DNA from: a virus
DNA: 37,281 nucleotides
Virus record (IMG/VR): IMGVR_UViG_3300044615_001273
Location: 1-37,281 of that record
Reading direction: 5' to 3' (one strand)
The notes beneath the pieces are model-generated. The model worked only from the letters and a program-made list of their open reading frames with translations, ran no database searches and was not told the origin of the DNA. The stretch's first letter is position 1; each line of letters opens with the position of its first letter. A program made the position numbers and the translations under genes. Of the stretch, positions 6,288 through 15,114 are shown piece by piece.

Positions 6288-8777
6288 CTATCTCCGAGGT
6301 GGGAAGATTTCAATGACTTGACCGTTGGGTTCAGGCATGGGCAAAGGTTCATTAGCCCAATCCTGTCTAGCAGCTGAAGACATGGCTGGAACTCCTCCAG
6401 CTTGGAAAAGCCGATTAGCTCCAGCGCCGACCTCATCAATTCCCCTACCGACGGCTCCTGGAATACCTCTGCCCAACAGCATGTCTCTATACACGTCACT
6501 AGCAAGGAGAGCACCAGTTCCGCGTCCAACGGCGGCCGTACCAGCTGTGACCCCGAGACCAGTGGCCAACATTGACGGGTCTAAGAGATAGGCGCCAGTG
6601 TTTGCTATGCCTGCCCCGATAGCTACTCTTTGAGCACTACCAGAATTTGGCATCCTCGGCATGAATTGTGCGCCGATCATTGCCAATTCCCCAAGCTCGT
6701 TTCCACCAGTCCCCTTTCTCAAGAAATCTGGGTACGCTGCACGAATGCGGGTCAACAAGGCGGCTGGATCGATCTGACCGTTTGGAGACTTTTCGATCAT
6801 AGGTTCGACAACATTCACCATCGCTCTCCACTGACTACGAGCTCTGCGAAGAGTGTCAACAAGTTCCGGCGCAGCTGATCTCTCAAGCATATCATCCAAC
6901 GCATCGCGAACCTGTCCCGCAAAATGACGGATGTTCGGATCCGGAGATCTTTGAGCCATAGACAATGGAGTGCCGTATCTGGTAAAAGCTTGGTAGGCTT
7001 CGCCAGACATAGTCCCGGAGGACGTGGCATTTCTCACGTCTTCTAGCTGACGCGCCAGAGCTTTTGCCGACCCGTCTGGCAGTGGCATTCTCAACAACTC
7101 GTCGTCAATTTTTTGCAGAGCGTCTGTGAACTGTTGGTCAGTACGAAGAGTGGTTCTTCTTGCCACATCGCTCATAGTGTTTCCAATTCTGCGTTCAGCA
7201 GCTTGGAGAGTATCTCGAGTGATGGCGTCGGTATTTTCCCCGATCGCTTTTGAGACCGCTCTTGTAAATTGAGACCGTTGTTCAGCGTTTCTCGCAACTT
7301 GCCCGCTTCCAGGAATGTTGTTCAAAGTTTCATCAAGCCACTTGATGAACGGGCTTTCGCTTATTTGACTGCCTCTGACTGGGACGCCCAGAGTTTCTGC
7401 TCTTTGGGCCAACGCCGCAACCTGAGGATTAAGAGACGGAGACAGGAACTGCCTCATGCTATTTGCGCCGGCGGAAATGGCAGGCGCGAGCACCGCATTA
7501 CCTACGGCACCAGCTCCCGTCCCGATTGCCATCTGGGTGCCTGTGTCTTGAGTAGGATCGAGAGTCATGGCTGTGGTTGCCGCACCTTGGGCAGCGCCCG
7601 TAGTCGCTCTAGCACCAAATCTCAAAAACGGATTGGCGGGAGACGTGGTTCCAGCCAGAGCCCGAGCTGCAGGAGCGATGGGGGCCGTCAACGTTGGGGC
7701 AGTGGCACCAACAATGGAGCCGGCTCCACGTATCACAGCTCCTCCAGCTTTGAGAGGACCGAGAACCCCTGCTACCTGGCCGCCAACTCTTCCGGCCAAG
7801 GCCATCCCACTGTCTCCGAAATCTCTCTCGAAATTTCTCCGCTCTTCGAGATTTCCTTCTCTGGTTTGTTGGCCGGAAGTGATCGGAACTCCCGCCCTTT
7901 CCAAAAACCTTCCAAAAGAGCTGTCTTTCAAATATCCGGTCAGTCCAGATTTTTCAGCTTGATTTGAAAGGAATTCAGCAGGCGCGTCAACAACATCGCG
8001 TAGACCACGACCCAACCCAGCCCCAAATCTTTCACCGGCTGAGGTTTGTCTGCGAGGGGGTGGGATTTGACCTGTTGCAGGATCTGGACGTTGAGTTTCG
8101 TTCTGAACCCCGAAAAGGAACTGGCCTATTGGATCATCGGCCATACCATCTGGAATGGCTCTGGGACCCGGCACGGTGGAAGCCTGCGGAGTGTTTTCAG
8201 AAGCCGAAGCTTGACTGATAATTCTAGGGCCTCTGACAGTCGGTGCAACGGCGCTTTCCTGGCCAGCCCCTGACAAAAACATCTCAATCGGATCTTGAGC
8301 AGTCTGACTGGTTTGAGTTTGCCCTGGCTGGGAAGTCGGTTGTGCGTTTCCAACAGGAGCTGCTGGTTGGGTTGGAGTCTGGTTTTCAGCCTGGGGATCA
8401 CGTGGCTGGTTGATTTCGTTGAACCTATTCATCACGTTTTCGAGATAGGCTTGAGTTCTAGGCCCCCAATTTGCCTGCCTTCTTCCGCCGTGGTATTCCA
8501 AAATGGCTTTTGAAGGGTCGCCGTGTCTGTTCAAACTTTCAGCAAGGTGGCGAGCGCCGGCGTCGATAGATTGGGCTGGATCGTATGGATCAGTCACGCC
8601 AAGTCTGCGGGCCGTGTCAGGAATGATTTGCATCAATCCGGCAGCCTTAGACTCTCTGTTGAATGCGCGTGGATTTCCACGACTTTCAATGTGCATGACA
8701 GCTTTGATCAAATTAGGGTCGACGTTGTGGCGCCGAGCCGCTTCTTCAATCAAATCGTTGAAATTGTCGACCGACAT
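6288..8777 (-). CDS. Internal virion protein with lytic transglycosylase domain
   Basis: Residues 5-115 form a soluble lytic transglycosylase (SLT) domain: IKAVMHIESRG with the catalytic Glu31, then AAGLMQIIPDTARRLG. The rest of the 829 residues is a Pro/Gln-rich linker (about 120-250), a hydrophobic Gly/Ala-rich part (about 330-450) and a helical C-terminal half. This layout fits large ejection proteins that enter the cell with the DNA and open the peptidoglycan locally. The start overlaps the previous stop as TAATG. Next to two other ejection-type genes it forms a three-protein ejection set. Confidence 0.87.
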   Translation of the reverse strand: MSVDNFNDLIEEAARRHNVDPNLIKAVMHIESRGNPRAFNRESKAAGLMQIIPDTARRLGVTDPYDPAQSIDAGARHLAESLNRHGDPSKAILEYHGGRRQANWGPRTQAYLENVMNRFNEINQPRDPQAENQTPTQPAAPVGNAQPTSQPGQTQTSQTAQDPIEMFLSGAGQESAVAPTVRGPRIISQASASENTPQASTVPGPRAIPDGMADDPIGQFLFGVQNETQRPDPATGQIPPPRRQTSAGERFGAGLGRGLRDVVDAPAEFLSNQAEKSGLTGYLKDSSFGRFLERAGVPITSGQQTREGNLEERRNFERDFGDSGMALAGRVGGQVAGVLGPLKAGGAVIRGAGSIVGATAPTLTAPIAPAARALAGTTSPANPFLRFGARATTGAAQGAATTAMTLDPTQDTGTQMAIGTGAGAVGNAVLAPAISAGANSMRQFLSPSLNPQVAALAQRAETLGVPVRGSQISESPFIKWLDETLNNIPGSGQVARNAEQRSQFTRAVSKAIGENTDAITRDTLQAAERRIGNTMSDVARRTTLRTDQQFTDALQKIDDELLRMPLPDGSAKALARQLEDVRNATSSGTMSGEAYQAFTRYGTPLSMAQRSPDPNIRHFAGQVRDALDDMLERSAAPELVDTLRRARSQWRAMVNVVEPMIEKSPNGQIDPAALLTRIRAAYPDFLRKGTGGNELGELAMIGAQFMPRMPNSGSAQRVAIGAGIANTGAYLLDPSMLATGLGVTAGTAAVGRGTGALLASDVYRDMLLGRGIPGAVGRGIDEVGAGANRLFQAGGVPAMSSAARQDWANEPLPMPEPNGQVIEIFPPRR

Positions 8778-10450
8778 TATCGACTTCCTCCCTGAGCCCC
8801 AGTTCCTGGAACGCGAACCCAGCCCTTATCGACAGCGGTTCTGAAATTTCTGTTGAAGTCTTCACGCTCGTTTTGAGACATGGCGTTCATCATCTGTCGA
8901 CGGCTTTCCGCGCTCATGTGTATAGCCTGGAAGATCCTCGGATCAAAGCCCTTGTTGAACTCATTCGAGAACTGGGTGTAGGTTTCCGGACCGCGGCCAG
9001 AAGACAACCACTTCTGCCATTCGTCACTCTTCACCCTGATTGCATCTGCGTTACCTTGCAGAAGGGCAATGATGCTCTGGTTACCCATCTTTGAAAGAGT
9101 TTCATTTGGACTTGTTCTCATAGCACTGGCCAACTGCTCGTTAGCTCCAGTCCCTCCAAGAGCTTGGAACTGCTGTTGAGCCAACTGAGTTGAGAGTTTG
9201 ACAAATTCTTCCTGCGCTGCCGTGCCTTCAACCCTGATCTGCATTGTCGGAGGGGCAATTCGGTTATACGCGTTGACCATTTCACGCGTCCAGGCGGCAC
9301 CGGGACCTGTGTTGAATTGAGTCAACATTGTCTTCATATTTCCGAGCGTCGCCAACATCATAGGAACTTGACCGGCTTCTCTGGACAAATCCATACTCAA
9401 TTCTGCAGAACGTTGCGCCACAACTTCAGACGCTCCGGCAGCTCCAAGAGGGGGTCCAGCAGGAGCGGCGGAAGGAGTCGGTCTTTCAGTTGGAGGACTT
9501 GAAGCTCCAGGCACTTGTCCAGGTCTTGGAGAGCCCGGATACCTCCCATCCCCCATTCCAGGTCTTCCTCCTGGCTGTTGAGTCGGCATTGGTGGACGCG
9601 GTGCCCCTGTGCCCGGAGGAGTTCCCTGGCCGGGAGCGGTGCCCGTGGCAGGGGCCCCTTCTCCTCCCACCATTGGAGCAATTTCCTGGCGAGGGACGAA
9701 TTCCATTTGACGAGTATTCGGATTGTAGCGTTGGACGAGATTGTTCCGAGCGTCCGGACCAGGCTCGTTTGTGACCGACTGCCCAGCCGCATTGGGATTT
9801 GTAAGAGGGTTTGTGTCGACAAACCTTGTGGCGGCTCCAGTTTGGACGCCAGTAGGATTGGGCAGAAATCTTTGAATTTGCTGCAGACCCTGGTCCGTAG
9901 ATGCCATTTGTTGAAGAAGCCACTGGCGCACCCCCGCAGGATTTGTCGGGAGGTTGGCAAGAGTAGCAGCGGCCACCGTCGCTGAGAATGGCCGTTCATT
10001 TTCAGGAAGGGCCAACAATTCACCGACTGCCGAAACCACATCTTGTCTGGTCACGTTGGGGTTTGCCAACAATCCCTGAATAGATTGGCGCATATTGTTG
10101 AGTCGAGCCATACCAAGGAGAGCTTGAGTTTGTTGAACTTGCAGATTGCCCTGTTCCAATGCTTTGGCTTGGGCAAGAGCTTGTGGAGCCAAAAATCCCG
10201 CCATCGGATTATTGGCAATTTCGGCCTTGAAAGCTTCCTGATTGATCTGACCAGTCTGCGGGTCCATAGAATTTTGCAACGCTCTACCGATAGTCTGTTG
10301 AGCGTTGAAAGTCTCGTCCTCTCTCCGAAATCTGTTGATGGAATTCGCCATGTCAACAGTTTGCGAAAATTGACTGAATGGATTGGTGTTCCCCGCGGGA
10401 GCTGTGGGCTTAAACCCAAGAGCGATGGAGGGATCGAGTCCGCCTGACAT
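8777..10450 (-). CDS. Putative ejection (internal virion) protein
   Basis: This 557-residue protein has a Gln/Asn-rich helical N-terminal part (FNAQQTIGRALQNSMDPQTG), a disordered middle with many Pro, Gly and Thr (about residues 265-345) and a helical C-terminal part. I see no enzymatic motif. Its position between the DNA-transfer-like gene and the SLT-domain gene, and its coupling to the latter by TAATG, suggest an injected protein comparable in role to the second ejection protein of P22-like or T7-like phages. AGGAG lies 9 bases before the ATG. Function is inferred from context and composition. Confidence 0.6.
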   Translation of the reverse strand: MSGGLDPSIALGFKPTAPAGNTNPFSQFSQTVDMANSINRFRREDETFNAQQTIGRALQNSMDPQTGQINQEAFKAEIANNPMAGFLAPQALAQAKALEQGNLQVQQTQALLGMARLNNMRQSIQGLLANPNVTRQDVVSAVGELLALPENERPFSATVAAATLANLPTNPAGVRQWLLQQMASTDQGLQQIQRFLPNPTGVQTGAATRFVDTNPLTNPNAAGQSVTNEPGPDARNNLVQRYNPNTRQMEFVPRQEIAPMVGGEGAPATGTAPGQGTPPGTGAPRPPMPTQQPGGRPGMGDGRYPGSPRPGQVPGASSPPTERPTPSAAPAGPPLGAAGASEVVAQRSAELSMDLSREAGQVPMMLATLGNMKTMLTQFNTGPGAAWTREMVNAYNRIAPPTMQIRVEGTAAQEEFVKLSTQLAQQQFQALGGTGANEQLASAMRTSPNETLSKMGNQSIIALLQGNADAIRVKSDEWQKWLSSGRGPETYTQFSNEFNKGFDPRIFQAIHMSAESRRQMMNAMSQNEREDFNRNFRTAVDKGWVRVPGTGAQGGSR

Positions 10451-10462
10451 GTGACAAATCTC

Positions 10463-11311
10463 CTATCGAGCTTGTTGCTGCGTGTTAGACCCGGGTTGTG
10501 GCGCCGTATTAACGGGACCAGACCCTCCGGGTCTCGACCCGTACCTATTGAGTAGTTGGTTCATAATCAAGGCGTTCGAAACGCCGCTGAACGCAGTGTT
10601 AAGGCCACCGGCATACGCATTCGCCACACCAATTGTGCCCGCGGCATTTGCGTTAGCTGCCCCGGTGAGATTTTGACCAATCTGACCAGAAAGTATGGTC
10701 CCAGCGTTTGCCTGCGTGGCAACTGCCCCTTGACCAACTTGCGTGACACCCATGATCCTGTTATACATATTTGTGAGACCGGTCTGGTCAGCGTTGAAAC
10801 CAGTTTCAAAGTTTCTGACGTGGCCTTCCAATCCCGCCATGTATTCTGCCAGATTGTTCTGCACCTGGCTGTTGTAAGTGTTCTCGGCGAGGCCGGTCAC
10901 ATAGCTGGCGGCTCCAGCAGCTTGAGCCCCTGAGCCAGCAAGACCAGACGCTGTGTTGGTATTTGTGACAGCCCGCAAACCCTCGTTTCTTACAAATTGA
11001 TAACCAGGAGTTTGGGCGACGTTGTCAGCATTGACGCCTGTGAATTCCCTGTAGGGGGTGTAGGTCAGGCCCCGACTATCCAACGCTCCGGAGTCCAAAA
11101 GTTCACGCATTCTTTCTGCGCCAGCATTGCCGAGGCTAACATACGGAGAAAGGTCTTGCCTGTTCTGTTGGTAAATTGCCGTCTGGGCTGCTGTAGCCTC
11201 ACGCGTAGCATTTGCTTGAGTTCGCGCCGCGTCTCTCGCAGCGTTGCCCCCTATTATTGCTGTCGCGCCACCTACTACGGCAGCTCCAACGGCGATGGCT
11301 GAAAATGCCAT
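10463..11311 (-). CDS. Putative DNA transfer (ejection) protein
   Basis: The 282-residue protein starts with a hydrophobic Gly/Ala-rich segment (AIAVGAAVVGGATAIIGG), followed by Ala/Gln-rich helices and DLSPYVSLGNAGAERMRELL. It ends in a Gly/Pro/Gln-rich tail. Short-tailed phage DNA-transfer proteins often have this profile: a membrane-active N-terminus and an Ala/Asn-rich low-complexity body. AGGGAG precedes the ATG by about 8 bases. It is the first of three successive genes of ejection type. No specific motif proves the assignment. Confidence 0.65.
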   Translation of the reverse strand: MAFSAIAVGAAVVGGATAIIGGNAARDAARTQANATREATAAQTAIYQQNRQDLSPYVSLGNAGAERMRELLDSGALDSRGLTYTPYREFTGVNADNVAQTPGYQFVRNEGLRAVTNTNTASGLAGSGAQAAGAASYVTGLAENTYNSQVQNNLAEYMAGLEGHVRNFETGFNADQTGLTNMYNRIMGVTQVGQGAVATQANAGTILSGQIGQNLTGAANANAAGTIGVANAYAGGLNTAFSGVSNALIMNQLLNRYGSRPGGSGPVNTAPQPGSNTQQQAR

Positions 11312-11323
11312 AGTGCTAACTCC

Positions 11324-11776
11324 CTAGAGATGTTTCACGAAGAGATATTCGTGCGCCGAATAGCCAAGACGCTCAAATACCGGCCGCTTGTTTATTTCAG
11401 GACGGGTCTTGCTGTGATAGGTCACAGAATTGACGCCCAATTCCTTCAAAGCTTTTTCAGCAGCTTTGAACATTTTCATGGCGGCCGGCCCTTTGCGAAA
11501 TTCCTTCTTGAGGAAATGCGCATCATCGGACGCCATTAGCATATAGCGGTAATGGAGAGGGCGATAGATAAGATGGATGATGTATCCCACCAACCGCCCG
11601 TCAGCACGAGCCGTCAACGCAAAAATCATGTTCTGCTTCTCGAGCTCAAAGTACTGATCCCAGTGCACGTCGAGGGGACGCGTCTCTGGCTCCGACGTGA
11701 CTTCGCGCCAATGTTCAAAAATCAAGTCCTTCAATTCTTGAACAATGTCACTGAATTTTTCGACCGCAAAGATCAT
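11324..11776 (-). CDS. GNAT-like acetyltransferase of the tail operon
   Basis: From ATG 11776 the product is 150 residues. The pattern is that of GNAT N-acetyltransferases: a beta strand with ALTARADGRLVGYIIHLI, a region with AMKMFKAAEKALKELG in the acetyl-CoA-binding position, and a C-terminal RPVFERLGYSAHEYLFVK like the family's terminal FYxxxGF segment. The acceptor is unknown. ATG 11776 is preferred to TTG 11788: it has GGAG seven bases upstream and overlaps the oxygenase stop as ATGA. Placement among structural genes suggests modification of a virion or host component, or virion cargo. Confidence 0.7.
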   Translation of the reverse strand: MIFAVEKFSDIVQELKDLIFEHWREVTSEPETRPLDVHWDQYFELEKQNMIFALTARADGRLVGYIIHLIYRPLHYRYMLMASDDAHFLKKEFRKGPAAMKMFKAAEKALKELGVNSVTYHSKTRPEINKRPVFERLGYSAHEYLFVKHL

Positions 11777-12327
11777 TGGGGTCTCCAACAGTCAAAGATG
11801 ATGTGGATCCTACCACTCTCTCCATCATTTTTTGCACTGTGTTCGACGGTCTTATCATACCACCACACGGTGCCCTCGGGCATGTTAATCTCCTCGTCGC
11901 CGATTTTTGAGACGGCTTTATCATTCGTCTCAATCGGATAGTGAAAACGCTCGGTCTGTTCAGCATACTGGCCTTCGTCTCTGTGCGACTTAATCGAACC
12001 TCCAGCACGAAGATCGACGATCAAAACTCTCGCAAGAGGCATACCAACAACGTGTTGAAGAGCGGTCAAAACGGCGTCGAACCTTCGATCAAGCTGCAAA
12101 GCTGGCCAATTCACCACGCGCGTGTCATTTTGCGCATCTCTCAGTGATTTGAAGGGCCACGGCGGAGCTCGCAAATATATGGACTTCGTGTCCACATGAG
12201 GAGACCCTTCGTGGTTTTCCCGAATGTCGACCAATCCGAACTCATCAAAATGTTCACGAACGAGAGTTTTGGCGACGTCCAAAATCTCGCCGCCCAAGTC
12301 GGCCAGCTTGATGTGATGATTTGTCAT
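11773..12327 (-). CDS. Aspartyl/asparaginyl beta-hydroxylase-like 2-oxoglutarate oxygenase
   Basis: The 184-residue protein has the iron-binding layout of 2-oxoglutarate/Fe(II) oxygenases, closest to the aspartyl/asparaginyl hydroxylase group. SHRDEG carries the H-x-D pair, EHSAKN the distal His, and GRIHIIFD an Arg suited to hold 2-oxoglutarate. RFHYPIETN and MPEGTVWWYDKT are typical of the beta-barrel core. Such enzymes hydroxylate protein side chains; the substrate here is unknown. It overlaps the 111-residue gene before it and the GNAT gene after it, each by 4 bases, so the three are probably translated together. Confidence 0.78.
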   Translation of the reverse strand: MTNHHIKLADLGGEILDVAKTLVREHFDEFGLVDIRENHEGSPHVDTKSIYLRAPPWPFKSLRDAQNDTRVVNWPALQLDRRFDAVLTALQHVVGMPLARVLIVDLRAGGSIKSHRDEGQYAEQTERFHYPIETNDKAVSKIGDEEINMPEGTVWWYDKTVEHSAKNDGESGRIHIIFDCWRPQ

Positions 12328-12659
12328 AGCGTAAACCCGCTCATCGTCACGTTGACTTGGTTTGCTGTATCGGCAAGAGCAAAGATGGCGTCACCCCCAT
12401 TCAGGATCATGTTGGCCAATTCGACAGCCACGTAGGCTTGCCCGGGAGACAGTCGAAAAGAACTGATGACCCTGTTGCCAATGGCCGCTGAACCGAGGTT
12501 CGGAACTCTATGAACGGTGATGGTTCTGGGCGACGTATCGGTGTTTGTAAAGACGGCTCTTTTGATCAAGGTTTGACCTTGAACGGGCGTCGTATAAATG
12601 GCGGCAGCTGTAGATCCAAGTTGGGTCGATGCCGTCAAAGCTGCGGGTACGATTGCCAT
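12324..12659 (-). CDS. Small virion protein, beta-rich
   Basis: This 111-residue protein is short and beta-rich: QTLIKRAVFTNTDTSPRTIT, then RLSPGQAYVAVELANMIL and VNVTMSGFTL. Such small proteins are common in the tail regions of phages. The pattern suggests a compact beta sandwich, possibly a tail or head decoration protein. A strong AAGGAGG lies nine bases before the ATG, so it is probably made in quantity. I recognise no specific family. Confidence 0.55.
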   Translation of the reverse strand: MAIVPAALTASTQLGSTAAAIYTTPVQGQTLIKRAVFTNTDTSPRTITVHRVPNLGSAAIGNRVISSFRLSPGQAYVAVELANMILNGGDAIFALADTANQVNVTMSGFTL

Positions 12660-12673
12660 GTTTACTATCCTCC

Positions 12674-13678
12674 TTAAGGGACGCCAAAACCAAAAACTGG
12701 AATTCCGGCCGACGCGATTGAAACATCTGTCAAACTTGACGACGTCAAGTCCGGCATATTGTTTGCATACGCGTCAGTGAAAGATTGACCAGAAATTTGA
12801 TTGGTTGCGCCATTGTTGACAGAATTAGCATCAGACGATCCACCAACTCTCGACGACATGAGGGCAGACGTTCCGACTATGTTTGTGCAAACTGGGAGGG
12901 TGCCTGTAAATTTCACCCCGACCCAATACCAACCTCTTCTTAGGGTGGTTGCAGTAATCGAAAAGGCCTTCATCCCCGTGGTGGCCGTGGACACTCCAGC
13001 ATTGTCAACGACGATCGGAGTCCCCGTCGGTTTGCCGTTTCTGTTGGACCAAATTCCAGCCTTCGCCGAACTGCCGGCCCCAGCCGTCACCACTCTTAGG
13101 AAAAGCGACGAGATTTGGACGTCTTCGGCAATGAAAAACGGATATAGGTAAATGGTATCAACTGCGCCAATCGCGCCAGTCGCTCCAACGTTCCCGTCCC
13201 ATATCGAGTAAAATCTTCCAGGAACGTAGCCAGGATGGTTGGCAAATTGGACAGACTCACTACCATCTTCCAAGATCATGGCTAGAGCTTTCAGATTAGC
13301 CTCGTCTAGAGAGGCATCATCTGACTCTGCAACCATTGAAAAAGATTGTAAAGCAACCTCGTCCAAAAGAAGATGACTTTCATCGCCGGCCATCGCTTCG
13401 GACTTCAAAGATACCTGATCTAAATCGACAGAACCTTCATCGTCAGAAAGAACTATTCCATTCAGAAGAGTTTCAGGAAAGAGGTCAGGCTGGTCTTCTC
13501 CATCATACACCGTGGAACTGACTTGAAACTCATTGATGTTGGAGCCTTCTGCTGAACCCGTTCTGTTCCACAGCGACACAAAAAACTGCAACCACGGTTG
13601 AGACAACATCCCAGTCCGAGGGTCTACAACGGGCATATTGTGGAAGGGGAAGCCCTGTGGGTTTATGCTGCCGCTCAT
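12674..13678 (-). CDS. Virion-associated protein with acidic repeats
   Basis: From ATG 13678 the product is 334 residues. The N-terminus contains MPVVDPRTGMLSQPWLQFF, resembling a segment seen at the start of many phage structural proteins. Residues about 65-140 hold three or four acidic repeats of about 20 residues, each like LSDDEGSVDLDQVSLKSEAM. The C-terminal half is beta-rich (GWYWVGVKFTGTLP), suggesting a receptor- or carbohydrate-binding fold. The start overlaps the gp10-like stop as ATGA and is preferred to an in-frame Met three codons earlier. Probably a tail or fibre-related protein; exact role unknown. Confidence 0.6.
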   Translation of the reverse strand: MSGSINPQGFPFHNMPVVDPRTGMLSQPWLQFFVSLWNRTGSAEGSNINEFQVSSTVYDGEDQPDLFPETLLNGIVLSDDEGSVDLDQVSLKSEAMAGDESHLLLDEVALQSFSMVAESDDASLDEANLKALAMILEDGSESVQFANHPGYVPGRFYSIWDGNVGATGAIGAVDTIYLYPFFIAEDVQISSLFLRVVTAGAGSSAKAGIWSNRNGKPTGTPIVVDNAGVSTATTGMKAFSITATTLRRGWYWVGVKFTGTLPVCTNIVGTSALMSSRVGGSSDANSVNNGATNQISGQSFTDAYANNMPDLTSSSLTDVSIASAGIPVFGFGVP

Positions 13679-15099
13679 GTGTCGCACACCGTATAATCAA
13701 CGTAGGCTCCATTGAGGGCGGTACGATACGGCTGAGACCACGAGAGTTCAAACACCCGATCTCTGGCCTGACCCAATCGTCTCCACTGGACGGACGTGAG
13801 AAACTGACCTGTCAAACCTACCGTCTGTTGAACTGGCGTGCCGAAGGTTTGACCCCTTGTGTCACTCCACCTCAGGGAAACAACTGGAGAAGTCAGACCG
13901 ACAAGCGCCGTGCCGACTTCCATATCGGCAACAAATTGGTTGTAGATCACTCTTTTGGCTTCGGCCCCCAAATGTGGAAATGAACGCAGCCTCAAAATAG
14001 CGCTACCGTCGTCGGTATACGTTTGGTCGTTCATTTCATACAGTCGGCCGTTTTGAAAATCGCCCACGACGTGCTTATTGTAGGCATATGAATAGCAATT
14101 CGATCTATGCCTGTGGAGAACACCAAAGTTGTCCATCCAAGCTCTTTCGTGCCAGAGGTTTTCAAGACCGTCATAGACCCAAGTCTTGTTGGCCGTTGGA
14201 AAGATCAAAACATAGAAGGAGTGACCGGAACTCTGATAAGTGTATCCAATTGCGTCGTCAACTTCAGCGTAGGTTGCCCACTCAGCTTCCAAGGCGTAAG
14301 TTGAAATCTTCATCGGTTCGTAACCGGCGGTTCTGACTGCGACTGCCCTGCCTCTATCATTTTTGCTCAACCATATCAGGGAAACGCCATCAATTGCCAC
14401 CGAATGTGGGGCGCACACCCCATGTTCAACAAACGTGCCGGGCAAAGATTGGAACGGAAAATTTTGGTTGCCAGCGTTATACCACACCTCGGAAGTTTTT
14501 TCCCCGAGGAGCCAGAGTTCCCGGTGCTTGACTGCAACTGCTTTCAACACGTCAGGCGCGGCCGTTTTTTGGGCAAAATACAAAGCATTGAAAATTGTGG
14601 TGTCGGACTCCGTCGAGTAGAATTGCTTAGTATTGGGGCGGTTGAACAAAAGAAAGGTGTCCAAATAGGCGACGGTCGTCGCTCCGTAAAAGGCGGGACT
14701 TGTAATTTGAGAAAATGCATTTGAGTTAATGTCGACAAGATAGCCGTGTATTGACCCGTCTACAATTACCATGAACGCCGAATTGTCACGCATTTTTACC
14801 GGGGTCGTCCCGTTAAGAATTGCGAGTGTTCCAATTTCAGTCATGACCCAAGAACTGTTCACAAAGTAGACTTTGTGTCCCACAACGGCATAAAGCTTCC
14901 CGTTGGAAGCTGTATATAGTCCACGAACTGGGGCAGAATTTGGAGCTGTGGCCAATGCGACAAGCCCAGGAGTAGTGTAGTGCGTGAACTCGGCGGCAGC
15001 GTCTTCGGGGTTCTTTTCCGGAAACAGGTTCACGCAACGCTGAGCATTTGCAATAAGGCTTCTCGCCGTATATGCTCCGCCTTTAAGAGGGATCTTCAT
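13675..15099 (-). CDS. P22 gp10-like tail accessory (packaged DNA stabilisation) protein
   Basis: The 474-residue protein begins MKIPLKGGAYTARS, then AQRCVNLFPEKNPEDA and FTHYTTPGLVAL, a start I recognise from the phage stabilisation or gp10-type tail hub family. The body contains repeated beta-propeller-like strands, for example GLYTASNGKLYAVVGHKVY and ELWLLGEKTSEVWY. In P22 the protein closes the portal channel after packaging and carries the tail needle and tailspikes. It follows the gp4-like gene, as in P22. GGGGGAA lies about 7 bases before the ATG. Confidence 0.85.
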   Translation of the reverse strand: MKIPLKGGAYTARSLIANAQRCVNLFPEKNPEDAAAEFTHYTTPGLVALATAPNSAPVRGLYTASNGKLYAVVGHKVYFVNSSWVMTEIGTLAILNGTTPVKMRDNSAFMVIVDGSIHGYLVDINSNAFSQITSPAFYGATTVAYLDTFLLFNRPNTKQFYSTESDTTIFNALYFAQKTAAPDVLKAVAVKHRELWLLGEKTSEVWYNAGNQNFPFQSLPGTFVEHGVCAPHSVAIDGVSLIWLSKNDRGRAVAVRTAGYEPMKISTYALEAEWATYAEVDDAIGYTYQSSGHSFYVLIFPTANKTWVYDGLENLWHERAWMDNFGVLHRHRSNCYSYAYNKHVVGDFQNGRLYEMNDQTYTDDGSAILRLRSFPHLGAEAKRVIYNQFVADMEVGTALVGLTSPVVSLRWSDTRGQTFGTPVQQTVGLTGQFLTSVQWRRLGQARDRVFELSWSQPYRTALNGAYVDYTVCDT

Positions 15100-15114
15100 G
15101 TGGCCGTTCCCCCA

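Noticed and set aside
7269-7967. Open plus-strand frame of 232 codons within the SLT-domain gene
   Set aside because: Antisense shadow; no ribosome-binding site and no recognisable domain.
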